From the NCBI RefSeq assembly GCF_014873705.1, contig NZ_JADBDS010000003.1, positions 744,001 to 808,000 of the forward strand: a stretch of DNA of 64,000 nt. Reading direction: 5' to 3'. This DNA comes from Mycobacterium sp. OAS707. Its GTDB lineage: Bacteria > Actinomycetota > Actinomycetes > Mycobacteriales > Mycobacteriaceae. Each line of letters starts with the position of its first letter. Position 1 is the stretch's first letter. The notes below the pieces were generated by a model. That model searched no databases. It was not told the DNA's origin and worked only from the letters and a program-made list of their open reading frames with translations. The position numbers and the translations under genes are program-made. Below are positions 1 through 7,622 of this stretch, in pieces.

Positions 1-241
1 TGGCTTGCAGCGCCCGCTCGATCGGACCGTAGAAGCCCGAAAGGTAGTGCACGCCTTGGCGCGAGAACAGTTCGGTCCCGACGGCCAGTAGCGCACCGTA
101 CACACGCAGATTCGTCCAGTCATCGCGCTGACCGAGCGCGCGCATGAACGCCGGCGGTTGGCCCGGCCCGAGCGGCATCCCGAGCGTGTCGGCCGTGTCG
201 AGCAGCGCAGCGGCCTGCTCGGCGGTGAGCTCTGTTGGCAT
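1..241 (-). CDS. Acetyl-CoA hydrolase/transferase family protein, N-terminal part (runs off the left edge)
   Basis: Reading leftwards from an ATG at 241, the frame stays open to the window edge and gives 80 residues beginning MPTELTAEQAAALLDTADTL. The segment LGPGQPPAFMRALG and the later YLSGFYGPIERAL match the N-terminal part of the CoA-transferase (acetyl-CoA hydrolase) family. These enzymes move CoA between acyl groups or hydrolyse acyl-CoA through a glutamyl-CoA intermediate. The catalytic Glu lies outside the window. The start is 3 bp after the stop of the saccharopine-dehydrogenase-like gene, so the two are probably cotranscribed. The family call rests on N-terminal similarity only. Confidence 0.72.
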   Translation of the reverse strand, partial: MPTELTAEQAAALLDTADTLGMPLGPGQPPAFMRALGQRDDWTNLRVYGALLAVGTELFSRQGVHYLSGFYGPIERALQA

Positions 242-244
242 CCG

Positions 245-1450
245 CTAGAGCTCCTTTTGGCCCCACGGCGAACCGTAGGCGGTCAGCAGTTCGAGGAAGG
301 GCACCGAGTCGAACGCCTCGGGCCCGAGCACGCCGCTGCCCCTCCAGGTGTCGTTGGCCAGAAGCTCCAGCGCCACAACGGGATTGATGGCGGTTTGCCA
401 GACCACGCACTGATGACCGTACTCCGTCATCGACCATTGGTTGTCGACCACGTGGTACAGGTAGGTCGATCGCGGATTGCCGTCCTTGCCGGTCCCCGTC
501 ACCCACAGGCCGGCGCAGGTCTTGCCGTGCATCTTGGGCCCGAGCGTGGCGGGATTCGGCAGGCAGGCCGCGACGACATCGCGCGGACTGACCTCGACGC
601 CGCCGACGGTGACCTTGTCGGTGCGATCGAGGCCGAGCTTGTGCAGCGTCTTGAGCACGTCGATGAACTCCTCGCCGAGGCCGTACTTGAAGGTGGCGCG
701 TTTGCAGTTCACCCAGCGCGGCATCAGCAGGACTTCTTCGTGCTCGACGTTGACGCATTCGACCGGGCCGATGCCGTCGGGAAAGTCGAAAACCTCTGGC
801 TCAGAAAAGGGTTCGGTGGTGAACCAGCCGCGGTCGGCCTGCCAGATCACCGGCGGATTGAGGCACTCCTCGATGGTGGTCCAGATCGAGAACGACGGCG
901 CGAACTCGTAACCGTCGACGGTGAGGTTCGAGCCATCGCGCGTGCCGAGCTCATCGATGTCGGAAAACAAGTGATCGGCGGCGTATCGGGCGAACACGTC
1001 GGAGAGGCCGGGCTCCACGCCTATCCCGACCAGAGCGAGTCGGCCCGCCGCCTTCCACTGCTCCTCGACCGCGAACTGCTCGTCGCCGAGTTTGACGCCG
1101 GTGAGTTCGTAAGGTCGCTCGGGATGGCGTTGCGACAGGCTCATCGCCATATCGAGGTAGTCGGCGTTGCCGGCCAGTGCACCGTTGAAGATGGGCATCA
1201 CGAACCGCGGGTCGACGGCGTTCATGACGTGGGTGATGCCGTGTTGGTCGACTACTGCAGCGACGTCGTCGGCCCACGTCGCGTCCACCCGCGCTGCCGA
1301 GAACCTGTCGTCGCCAACGGCCTCCGCGGCTTGTTTGGCCCGCGATTCGTCGTAGTCACTGACGACGATGTGCTCGAAGAAATCTCGACGCGCCGCGATG
1401 GCGCAGAACGCCGCACCGACCCCGCCTGCGCCCACCAACAGAATTCGCAT
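245..1450 (-). CDS. Saccharopine dehydrogenase family protein
   Basis: This 401-residue protein starts with a Rossmann dinucleotide-binding motif (ILLVGAGGVGAAFCAI), followed by a D-Y-D acidic pair after the second strand as in NAD(P)-binding saccharopine reductases. A central segment GIGVEPGLSDVFARY is typical of the Lys9-type family, whose members reductively join or cleave amino-acid and keto-acid partners (saccharopine, carboxynorspermidine). The substrate cannot be read from the sequence. The open frame continues upstream into tgt, but the Rossmann motif begins at the ATG at 1450, so that start was chosen. It is 67 bp downstream of tgt on the same strand and 3 bp upstream of the acyl-CoA transferase. 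Confidence 0.8.
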   Translation of the reverse strand: MRILLVGAGGVGAAFCAIAARRDFFEHIVVSDYDESRAKQAAEAVGDDRFSAARVDATWADDVAAVVDQHGITHVMNAVDPRFVMPIFNGALAGNADYLDMAMSLSQRHPERPYELTGVKLGDEQFAVEEQWKAAGRLALVGIGVEPGLSDVFARYAADHLFSDIDELGTRDGSNLTVDGYEFAPSFSIWTTIEECLNPPVIWQADRGWFTTEPFSEPEVFDFPDGIGPVECVNVEHEEVLLMPRWVNCKRATFKYGLGEEFIDVLKTLHKLGLDRTDKVTVGGVEVSPRDVVAACLPNPATLGPKMHGKTCAGLWVTGTGKDGNPRSTYLYHVVDNQWSMTEYGHQCVVWQTAINPVVALELLANDTWRGSGVLGPEAFDSVPFLELLTAYGSPWGQKEL

Positions 1451-1457
1451 GCGCTCG

Positions 1458-1471
1458 ACCGTATACACGGT
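1458..1471. promoter_or_regulatory. Perfect 14-bp dyad upstream of the saccharopine-dehydrogenase-like gene
   Basis: ACCGT-ATAC-ACGGT is a perfect 5-bp inverted repeat with a 4-bp spacer, 7 bp before the ATG at 1450. There is no clear Shine-Dalgarno between the dyad and the start. It may be an operator, and its TATAC core could also serve as a -10 element for a nearly leaderless message. No regulator for it is identifiable nearby. Confidence 0.35.
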
Positions 1472-1517
1472 CTCGCCGAGATCGACGTTTTGGCGAGTTC
1501 TACTCGAACTTTTTCGG

Positions 1518-2747
1518 TTATAAGCGCGTCGAGTAGTACTGGCCGAGAACGTGCGCGCGGAGTTCGTCGAACTCGCCGGAGCGGATCGCGCTGCGAATCT
1601 GATCGACGAGGCGGATGACGAAGCGCTCGTTGTGGATGGTGCACAGCGTCTTGGCGAGCAGTTCTTTCGCCTTGAACAGGTGGTGCAGGTAGGCACGGGT
1701 GTAGTGGGCGCAGGTGTAGCAGTCGCAGTTCGCGTCGACGGGACCGAAGTCACGCCGGTAGCGCGAGTTGGTGACGTTGAAGCGGCCGGTCGGCGAGTAG
1801 ACGGCGGCGTTGCGCGCGACGCGCGACGGCGAAACGCAGTCGAAAGTGTCGGCGCCCGCCGCGACCGCGGCGAACAGGTCGTCGGGCTCGCTGATGCCCA
1901 GCAGGTGGCGGGGTTTGTCCGCGGGCAGCTCACTGCTCACCCAGCCGACGATGGTCGCGAGGTTCTGCTTCTCCAGCGCGCCGCCGATGCCGTACCCGTC
2001 GAAGCCTCGCCCGTCCTCGTCGACGATGCTCGTCAGCCCGCGGGTGGCTTGCCTCCGCAGGTCCTCGTATTGGGCGCCCTGCACGACACCGAACAACGCC
2101 TGCGCGGGCTTGTCCGGATGTTCGGTGGTCAAGCGGCGGTGTTCGACCAGGCATCGGACCGCCCAGTCGTGGGTGCGCTGCACCGACTCTTCCTGGTAGC
2201 CACGGGTGTTGACCAGCGTGGTCAACTCGTCGAACGCGAAGATGATGTCCGCCCCGAGCTTGTGCTGAATTCCGATCGACACCTCTGGGGTGAAGCGATG
2301 GGTCGAGCCGTCGAGATGGGAACGGAATGTGACGCCGTCGTCGTCGACGTGGGCCAGCCGCTCCTTGCCCTCGGCGATGATGTCGTCGGCCTGCACTCGC
2401 TCGGTGTCCATCGCCAGCACCTTTTTGAAGCCGGCACCTAGCGAGAGCACCTGAAACCCGCCGCTGTCGGTGAAGGTGGGGCCGTGCCAGTTCATGAACG
2501 CGCCGAGACCGCCTGCCTCCTCGACAATGTCGGGGCCGGGCTGCAGATACAGGTGGTACGCGTTGGCCAGAATGGCTTGCGCACCAAGCTCTTTCATGGT
2601 TTCGGGCAGGACCGCCTTGACGGTGGCCTGGGTGCCGACGGCGATGAACGCCGGGGTGTGGATGTCGCCGTGCGGAGTGCGAATGATGCCGGCGCGACCG
2701 AGTCGTCCAGGCAATTCTGCGTCAACGCTGAAGAACGACTCACTCAC
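1518..2747 (-). CDS. tgt: Queuine tRNA-ribosyltransferase (tRNA-guanine transglycosylase)
   Basis: Tgt exchanges the wobble guanine of GUN-anticodon tRNAs for queuine or a precursor. The 409-residue product carries the hallmarks: the first catalytic Asp in TDSGGFQV (about D94), GVVQGAQYEDLR around 220-231, the nucleophile in DTFDCVSPSR (D303), and a zinc site CxCxxC (341-346) with a later His near 372. The start is the GTG at 2747, giving VSESFFSVDAEL; the longer open frame adds a non-conserved Pro/Arg-rich tail. It is divergent from the lipoprotein gene at 2765, only 17 bp away. No de novo queuosine genes are visible in the window, so salvage of a precursor is possible. M. tuberculosis lacks this gene to my knowledge. 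Confidence 0.95.
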   Translation of the reverse strand: MSESFFSVDAELPGRLGRAGIIRTPHGDIHTPAFIAVGTQATVKAVLPETMKELGAQAILANAYHLYLQPGPDIVEEAGGLGAFMNWHGPTFTDSGGFQVLSLGAGFKKVLAMDTERVQADDIIAEGKERLAHVDDDGVTFRSHLDGSTHRFTPEVSIGIQHKLGADIIFAFDELTTLVNTRGYQEESVQRTHDWAVRCLVEHRRLTTEHPDKPAQALFGVVQGAQYEDLRRQATRGLTSIVDEDGRGFDGYGIGGALEKQNLATIVGWVSSELPADKPRHLLGISEPDDLFAAVAAGADTFDCVSPSRVARNAAVYSPTGRFNVTNSRYRRDFGPVDANCDCYTCAHYTRAYLHHLFKAKELLAKTLCTIHNERFVIRLVDQIRSAIRSGEFDELRAHVLGQYYSTRL

Positions 2748-2764
2748 GCCGTAGATTCTGCACT

Positions 2765-3199
2765 GTGAGAACTGGGTGGGTGGCCGCCGCAGCGGCAACG
2801 TTGGCTGTCGCGGGCTGTTCATCTGCTCCGCCGGACTACAAACCAGGGCCGGGGATGCTCGTCGCGGGCACCGCGCAGGTCACCGTCAACGGTCAGAACG
2901 TCGGTACCACCCAGGCGGTGGCGTGCACGCCTGCGGGCCCGCTGACCACGATTACCACCGGCGACCAGGTGTCGGGGGTGACGGCGCTGATCTCCAACAA
3001 GGACGAACTGGCCGCCGACGCCGTCAGCATCAACAACGTCGGCGGCTTCACCGGCAGCTACAACAGGGGCCTGGGCGGGGACGCCAAGGTCACGATGGCC
3101 GGCAGGACCTACGACATCAGTGGAACAGCCGACGGCTTCGCCACCGCCAACCCCAGCTTCCGCACCTCGGGCACGTTCGCCATCAAGGTGGCTTGTTAA
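2765..3199 (+). CDS. LpqH-family (19-kDa antigen-like) lipoprotein, paralog
   Basis: This 144-residue protein begins with a GTG start and a type II signal peptide ending in the lipobox VAGC (Cys18), so the mature protein should be lipid-anchored outside the membrane. The rest follows the LpqH fold pattern: VTVNGQNVG, a conserved Cys in VACTPAG, VSGVTALI, a tripartite VTMAGRTYDISGTADGF segment, and a terminal Cys (FAIKVAC). It is clearly related to the lpqH ortholog at 4288, with the same spacing of the two mature-domain cysteines, but it lacks the Ser/Thr-rich linker. Its stop codon overlaps the stop of the convergent dehalogenase by 3 bp. Confidence 0.85.
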   Translation: MRTGWVAAAAATLAVAGCSSAPPDYKPGPGMLVAGTAQVTVNGQNVGTTQAVACTPAGPLTTITTGDQVSGVTALISNKDELAADAVSINNVGGFTGSYNRGLGGDAKVTMAGRTYDISGTADGFATANPSFRTSGTFAIKVAC

Positions 3200-4101
3200 C
3201 GCGCCAGGAATCGAACAATCGCCTCAGCGAGCTCCTCGCCGGCGTCTTCCTGCAGGAAGTGTCCGGCATTGGCGATGACGGGATGCTCGATGCCTTGGGC
3301 GCCACGCATCCTGCTCGAGAAGATGGGAGCCATTGCGCCGGTGATCGGGTCGCTGTCGCTGAACGCCACCAGCATAGGAGTCGTGCTCTCGCACAACGCT
3401 TTCCACGCCGCGCGGTTGGCCTGCGTCGCCGGGTCCTCGGGTGAAGTGGGCACCAGCCCCGGCATCGCGCGCGGGCCGACGCAGTAGCTGTCGTCGGGGA
3501 ACGGCGCACTGTAGGCCGCGCGGATTGGGTCGGTGAGCGGGTGCGCGCAACCGGCCTCCACCCACCTGCCCACGTCGAGTTGCGGGGTCCGCTGAATGGT
3601 CTTGTAGAAGTTCCACCACACGTCGGGCATCCGGTGATCGCCGGTGGGCAGTCCGGTGTTGGCGACGACGATGCGCGCCAAGCGATCCGGATTCTCGGCG
3701 GCGATGCGCAGGCCGATCAGGCCACCCCAGTCCTGTCCGACGAGCGTCACCTGTCGCAGGTCGAGCACGTCGAACGCGAGGGTGCGCATCCATTCCACGT
3801 GCCGGGCATAGGTGTGGTCCTCGATGCGGGTCGGCTTGTCGGACCTACCGAAACCGACCAGGTCCGGACAAATGACCCGATACCCCGCAGCCACCAGGAT
3901 GGGCATCATCTTGCGGTAAAGAAACGACCACGACGGCTCACCGTGCAGCATCAGCACCGGATTACCTTCGGCCGGGCCGTCTTCCACCCACGCCACCCGC
4001 AATTGCCCGCCCTCACCGTCATCGACTTCGCAATACTTTGCGGGATAAGGGAATTCAGGCAGTTCGGCAAACCGCTCGTCTGGCGTGCGCAAACTCTGCA
4101 T
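3196..4101 (-). CDS. Haloalkane dehalogenase, HLD-I/DhmA-like
   Basis: This alpha/beta-hydrolase should cleave carbon-halogen bonds in haloalkanes to give an alcohol and halide. Over 301 residues it shows the full dehalogenase signature: HGEPSW (53-58; halide-contact and oxyanion region), nucleophile D124 in VGQDWGG with the halide-stabilising Trp next to it, acid D251 in SDSDPITG, and base H281 in NAGHFLQED. The acid after strand 7 places it in subfamily I, and the opening LRTPDERF is like DhmA/Rv2296-type enzymes. The ATG at 4101 was chosen because this block starts there; 21 extra upstream codons are not family-like. Physiological substrates of mycobacterial dehalogenases are unknown. Confidence 0.9.
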   Translation of the reverse strand: MQSLRTPDERFAELPEFPYPAKYCEVDDGEGGQLRVAWVEDGPAEGNPVLMLHGEPSWSFLYRKMMPILVAAGYRVICPDLVGFGRSDKPTRIEDHTYARHVEWMRTLAFDVLDLRQVTLVGQDWGGLIGLRIAAENPDRLARIVVANTGLPTGDHRMPDVWWNFYKTIQRTPQLDVGRWVEAGCAHPLTDPIRAAYSAPFPDDSYCVGPRAMPGLVPTSPEDPATQANRAAWKALCESTTPMLVAFSDSDPITGAMAPIFSSRMRGAQGIEHPVIANAGHFLQEDAGEELAEAIVRFLAR

Positions 4102-4110
4102 GGTGGCGAA

Positions 4111-4123
4111 GATATCGGATATC
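4111..4123. promoter_or_regulatory. GATATC-N-GATATC dyad ahead of the dehalogenase
   Basis: A 13-bp palindrome (GATATC, one spacer base, GATATC) lies 9 bp upstream of the dehalogenase ATG, in the 186-bp divergent region shared with lpqH. Its position over the leader or proximal promoter suits a repressor site. No cognate regulator gene is adjacent. Confidence 0.3.
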
Positions 4124-4287
4124 GCAAGAGCCACGGGGCCGTTCGCGTCAACCCCAGATAACAATCAGCGGCTGAACAGGCAAATTTTTCGCCAAATCGC
4201 CATGTCCGCGTTGAACAAGCCAACCATACTGGCCGGGATGCTCCGCCGATCTTGACGGATCACAACAAAAACAAAGGAGAACCAGTG

Positions 4288-4785
4288 GTGAAGCGTGGGT
4301 TCGTGGTCGCCGTAGGCGGCGCGGCAATTGTCATCGCCGGCCTGTCAGGCTGTTCGTCGGATGACAAGAAGTCCGAAAGCAGCGGCAGTTCAACAGCGAG
4401 CAGCGCGTCGGGCACCGCCTCAGTCAGCGCAACGGCAGCACCCAGCGGGGGCGGCACCAAGGTCACGATCGACGGCAAGGACCAGAACGTCGCCGGCACC
4501 GTGGTCTGCACCGCGATGGGCGGAAACATGAACATCGCGATCGGCGAGGCCGCAACCGGCATCGCCGCCGTGGTCAGCGAGGATGGCTCGAACGTCACCT
4601 CCGTGGGCCTCGGCAACGTCAACGGCGTCACGCTGGGCTACCAGAGCGGCACCGGCCAGGGTGAGGCCAAGGCCACCAAGGACGGCAACAAGTGGACGAT
4701 CACCGGCACAGCGACCGGCATTGACATGGCCAACCCCATGCAGCCGGTGAACAAGCCGTTCGAAATCGACGTCACCTGCCCGTAG
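4288..4785 (+). CDS. lpqH: 19-kDa lipoprotein antigen LpqH
   Basis: This is the close match to the mycobacterial 19-kDa lipoprotein, a surface glycolipoprotein and TLR2 agonist. It has a signal peptide with lipobox LSGC, a Ser/Thr/Ala-rich linker (a likely O-glycosylation site), then VTIDGKDQNVAGTVVC, NIAIGEAATGIAAVV, VGLGNVNGVTLGYQSGTGQG and ANPMQPVNKPFEIDVTC, all recognisable LpqH blocks. Start choice: GTG at 4288 gives the conserved VKRGF N-terminus, with GGAG at 4276-4279 8 bp upstream; GTG at 4285 is an alternative. In M. tuberculosis lpqH sits next to the Rv3762c alkylsulfatase. Here that sulfatase is about 13 kb away. Confidence 0.95.
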   Translation: MKRGFVVAVGGAAIVIAGLSGCSSDDKKSESSGSSTASSASGTASVSATAAPSGGGTKVTIDGKDQNVAGTVVCTAMGGNMNIAIGEAATGIAAVVSEDGSNVTSVGLGNVNGVTLGYQSGTGQGEAKATKDGNKWTITGTATGIDMANPMQPVNKPFEIDVTCP

Positions 4786-4811
4786 CCAGGTACTTCAGGT
4801 TCGACACGACG

Positions 4812-4836
4812 GCGGCGCCTCCGAAAGGGGCGCCGC
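4812..4836 (+). terminator. Hairpin terminator after lpqH
   Basis: GCGGCGCC (4812-4819) pairs with GGCGCCGC (4829-4836) around a 9-nt loop; a weaker outer helix, ACGAC with GTCGT, can extend it. It lies 27 bp after the lpqH stop and before the convergent DUF732 gene. It has no long T-run, which is common for mycobacterial terminators, and may act in both directions. Confidence 0.6.
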
Positions 4837-4858
4837 TGTTGTCGTGAGAACGCAAGGC

Positions 4859-5200
4859 TCAGGCGGGAAGGGTGTAACCGGCCGCCGACTGGCGCAGCTG
4901 CCAGACCTGAGCTGGGCACAGCTCGTTCACGGCCTGGTTGATCAGGTAGGCGCCCTGGTAATAGTCGGCCGTGTTGAAGTCGGCCTTGACCTGTTCGACC
5001 AGTTGCGCGTAACTCATCTTCGCGGCGACCCGGTCGCAGATGCTGTTGCCGTAGCCGATCGCGGCGTCTGCGTTGGGGAAGTTGTAGCCGGGACGCACGG
5101 TCACGTTGACGAGGTAGGCCACCACATCGGCATTGGCGGGTGCCGCGAAAGCAACCAGCGACAACAAGCTCGCGAACACGGCGACAGCCAGCGACTTCAT
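4859..5200 (-). CDS. Small secreted DUF732-type protein
   Basis: The 113-residue product has a clear Sec signal peptide (MKSLAVAVFASLLSLVAFAA, cleavage near ANA-DV) and a mature part of about 88 residues. The pattern AYLVNVTV, DAAIGYGNSICDRVA, DFNTADYYQGAYLINQAVNELCP is that of the mycobacterial DUF732 family, with two cysteines likely to form a disulfide. Members are exported helical proteins of unknown function. It is divergent from the gene at 5257, with 56 bp between the starts. Confidence 0.82.
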   Translation of the reverse strand: MKSLAVAVFASLLSLVAFAAPANADVVAYLVNVTVRPGYNFPNADAAIGYGNSICDRVAAKMSYAQLVEQVKADFNTADYYQGAYLINQAVNELCPAQVWQLRQSAAGYTLPA

Positions 5201-5256
5201 GCGTAGTGAGCCTAATGCGCACCCGTGCGCCTGCGCAGGGCCCTACGCTAAGCGCC

Positions 5257-5631
5257 ATGAAACTCATGGCTGCAGTGGCGTTGGGTTGTGGATTCATCGC
5301 GGCACCGATGGTGACGGCGACGAGCGCATCGGCGTATCCGGTGTCCTGTGACGGCACCGCGCCCGCCTGCGTGCCGTATATCGAACGCGGCGCCAGCGCG
5401 GGCGATGCCTGTGTCACGAGCACCCGATACAACCTGGCCCTCGACCCGTCCGGTGCCACGCTGGCATGCAGCGCCAAGGGGCAGTGGATCAGCTCGCCGC
5501 CGCTGGTCGGCATCCGCACCAACCGCGCGGCGTGCGGTGAGGACAAGGGCGTGGCGCTGACGGCCGACGGCGTGACGATGAGCTGCATCGGCGGCGCATG
5601 GACACCCGACTACGGCGTGCCGTTCGCTTAA
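5257..5631 (+). CDS. Small secreted Cys-containing hypothetical protein
   Basis: This 124-residue protein starts at an ATG with a signal peptide ending near ASA-YP. The mature part has six cysteines (VSCDG, PACVPY, DACVTS, LACSAKG, AACGED, MSCIGG), consistent with three disulfides outside the cytoplasm. I recognise it only as a secreted mycobacterial hypothetical and assign no function. Its stop overlaps the stop of the convergent gene at 5628. Confidence 0.75.
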   Translation: MKLMAAVALGCGFIAAPMVTATSASAYPVSCDGTAPACVPYIERGASAGDACVTSTRYNLALDPSGATLACSAKGQWISSPPLVGIRTNRAACGEDKGVALTADGVTMSCIGGAWTPDYGVPFA

Positions 5632-6260
5632 CGGCGTAGGGGAGGCGGGCTGTCGGCAGGCCCGATCAAGTCGCTTGGGCTACTCGACGTGGTCCGTCGC
5701 CACCGTCCATACAAAGGAAGCTCGCGCATGGTCCGGGTCGACCGGCGTGGGTATCGACGGGCTACATGCCGAATGCCGGTGCGCACGAAGCGAGTCGGTT
5801 CGGTGAACCAACGCCATTCGTAGAGCTGACTGTCGTTGAGCCGCTGAGCAATTGCCTCGGAATCGATGCCCTCGAAGTGCGACCGAATCCAGGAGACCAT
5901 CACCCAGGCGTCGGACGCTGCTTCGCCGTCCGGCACGGTGAAGGTCCAGTCGATCGGGTCGTCGCGGGCGCTCATCGTGGTTCGAGGTGCCGGCGACACG
6001 GGTGTTGCAGCGAATTCCGGCAATCCGAGGAGATCCACCGTGACGTTGTGAAAGACGCCGGGACCACCAACCTCGAAGCGGACGCAGTGCTCACGACCCC
6101 CGGCCGATTCCGTGCGCTCCGACGAGAACGCCACCATCCCGCCGACTGCAACCAATCGGGCGTATACGAGCTGACTTCCGAAGTCGAGGAGTCGCCGTGC
6201 AGCAAGAATCACTGTCAGCGTCGCGACGGTAAGCGCGAAAACACTCAGCACGAGCTGCAC
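5628..6260 (-). CDS. Membrane-anchored hypothetical protein
   Basis: The 210-residue frame starts at a GTG with one N-terminal hydrophobic segment (about residues 2-20, LVLSVFALTVATLTVILAA). Then come an R-R stop-transfer and a soluble domain with beta-rich text such as VRFEVGGPGVFHNVTVDLLG and DPIDWTFTVPDGE. The last 40 residues are Arg/Ser-rich and unstructured. I do not recognise the family. It starts 45 bp after the stop of the secreted low-complexity protein on the same strand, so they may be cotranscribed. The gene call is moderate because no known homolog supports it. Confidence 0.55.
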   Translation of the reverse strand: MQLVLSVFALTVATLTVILAARRLLDFGSQLVYARLVAVGGMVAFSSERTESAGGREHCVRFEVGGPGVFHNVTVDLLGLPEFAATPVSPAPRTTMSARDDPIDWTFTVPDGEAASDAWVMVSWIRSHFEGIDSEAIAQRLNDSQLYEWRWFTEPTRFVRTGIRHVARRYPRRSTRTMRELPLYGRWRRTTSSSPSDLIGPADSPPPLRR

Positions 6261-6305
6261 GGGGACAGCCTTACAGACGAGCGCGCCGTTGTCGGCAACA
6301 AAGCG

Positions 6306-7319
6306 CTACCAGTGCAACAACCCCTGGCCGATTGTGTTGACAGTCGCAGTGGTGCTTCCCAGCACTGCGGTGACCGGAATCAACAGCGTCACTCCTGGCA
6401 CTGGCACCGCTTTGAGAATCGGGGTGGCCAGGGCGAGAACGCCGCTGACGATGTCCAAAGCGCCGCCGATCAGATGAAGAGTCTTGAGTTCGTTCAACCC
6501 GGTTTGCAGATGCCATACGCCCAACGCCCCTGCGATCACGGGGTTCATCAGGTCCTGGGCTCCTTTGAGGTCGTAGGCAATCACCGCACCGATGAGCCCA
6601 AACGGGTTGGGCAGTGCGGCGGCAGGCCCGGCGAGTGAGACAGCGCTCGTCGGCTTCGCCGTCGCCGAAAAACGGCTCCCCGCCGTGTTGGCGCCATTGA
6701 AGCCGAACACCGTCGAACTGCCTACGGCGTCAACGGGATCCGGGCTGGAAACCTCAACGGGGTCGGCAACGGGCTGCGCATCGGCTGCCACCGCAGCCGA
6801 CTTCTCCGAGGTGTCGGTGACTGTCTCCGTCGGGGACTTTGAATCCTCTGCTGTCGGTGTGGCGTCGGGCGACTCAGTGTCCTTCTGCGTCGTCGCGTGC
6901 TTACCGGCATCCGACGACTTGGTGTCGGGTTTTTCTGTTCCATCGAGCGCAGAATCGGCGACTTTGGTAGTCGTTGCTGTGTCCGCAGCCGCTGAGTCAT
7001 CGGACGTCGGCGTGTCCGACTCGGACTTCTTGTGGTCGGTAGCGGGAGAGTCGGGCTTCTTCGGGGCGTGGACCTGGTCGTCGGACGAGGTCGACGTCGA
7101 TGATGCCGAGGACGCGGTGGCGGCGGGTTTACCCGAATCGTCGTCAGCCTGTGCGATACCCGACCCGCCGACGAATGCGGCCCCGAGCGCGACACTGACC
7201 GTGATCGCGCCGGCGCCCAGCCAGTTGTACGGCTCCAAATGGCGCGATGTTCTCGCGCGATGGCGGCCGCCTCCGTTTCGACGGGCACTCGAGCGAGCCT
7301 GAGATGAATGTGCGGCCAT
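6306..7319 (-). CDS. Exported Ser/Thr/Asp-rich low-complexity protein with a hydrophobic C-terminal domain
   Basis: The 337-residue protein starts at the ATG at 7319 with a long twin-basic N-region and the segment YNWLGAGAITVSVALGAAFV ending near AQADD. This extended signal sequence is shared by many large mycobacterial exported proteins. Residues of about 65-200 are disordered and rich in Ser, Thr, Asp, Lys and Pro. The last 110 residues are hydrophobic (LAGPAAALPNPFGLIGAVIA, LIGGALDIVSGVLALATPIL, VPGVTLLIPVTAVLGSTTAT) and could insert into a membrane or the mycomembrane. Function is unknown. The signal motif makes it real; a cell-envelope role is inference. Confidence 0.75.
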   Translation of the reverse strand: MAAHSSQARSSARRNGGGRHRARTSRHLEPYNWLGAGAITVSVALGAAFVGGSGIAQADDDSGKPAATASSASSTSTSSDDQVHAPKKPDSPATDHKKSESDTPTSDDSAAADTATTTKVADSALDGTEKPDTKSSDAGKHATTQKDTESPDATPTAEDSKSPTETVTDTSEKSAAVAADAQPVADPVEVSSPDPVDAVGSSTVFGFNGANTAGSRFSATAKPTSAVSLAGPAAALPNPFGLIGAVIAYDLKGAQDLMNPVIAGALGVWHLQTGLNELKTLHLIGGALDIVSGVLALATPILKAVPVPGVTLLIPVTAVLGSTTATVNTIGQGLLHW

Positions 7320-7622
7320 GAGCAAATCCCCGTTCGTTAGGGCAGTGCGGGTGAGAGTCGCGTTTATTTACCACGGCGCAGGTTTGACGTAGGTGCAAAT
7401 AAGATAAGTGTGAGCAAGACCAAGATCAGAGTCCTGGTGCATCCACTGAAACCGCAGCTCAAGCGAATCGGCAGCCCTCGCTGATCGTCTCGGAGACGGC
7501 GTAACCGGCCGGCGATCGCGGCCTCGAAAGCTTCGCCATCAAGCGCTGAGCGAACTTCTCGCAGGTCTTCAGCGTCGAGAAGTGACGCCATCGACCTGCT
7601 CGAACAGGCTGCTGGCTGTTGG
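7320..7622. other. About 300-bp stretch with at most one doubtful small ORF
   Basis: This stretch lies between the exported protein and tRNA-Ser(CGA). It should hold the promoter of the exported protein, since that gene starts at 7319 reading left. It also contains the weak 75-codon ORF listed separately. I see no repeat, convincing terminator or RNA gene in it. Confidence 0.5.
7364..7591 (-). CDS. Doubtful small ORF (75 aa)
   Basis: An ATG-initiated frame reads MASLLDAEDLREVRSALDGE, then a basic stretch and one hydrophobic segment (TLILVLLTLILFAP) near the C-terminus, like a tail-anchored peptide. It has no recognisable family and no strong ribosome binding site. It fills most of an otherwise empty gap upstream of the exported protein on the same strand, which is the only contextual support. 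Confidence 0.28.
   Translation of the reverse strand: MASLLDAEDLREVRSALDGEAFEAAIAGRLRRLRDDQRGLPIRLSCGFSGCTRTLILVLLTLILFAPTSNLRRGK

Noticed and set aside
1496..1515. Small hairpin AGTTC-TACTC-GAACT followed by TTTTT on the plus strand, resembling an intrinsic terminator.
   Set aside because: No plus-strand transcript is known to arrive there and the stem is only 5 bp; on the minus strand, where tgt and its neighbour are transcribed, the T-run is on the wrong side.
158..1618. A 486-codon plus-strand frame over the saccharopine-dehydrogenase-like gene.
   Set aside because: The minus-strand product has a clear Rossmann fold; the plus-strand translation has no recognisable motif.
1451..1933. Possible N-terminal extension of the saccharopine-dehydrogenase-like protein into tgt.
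   Set aside because: The extension is the out-of-frame shadow of tgt (Ser/Thr/Arg-rich); the Rossmann motif begins exactly at the ATG at 1450.
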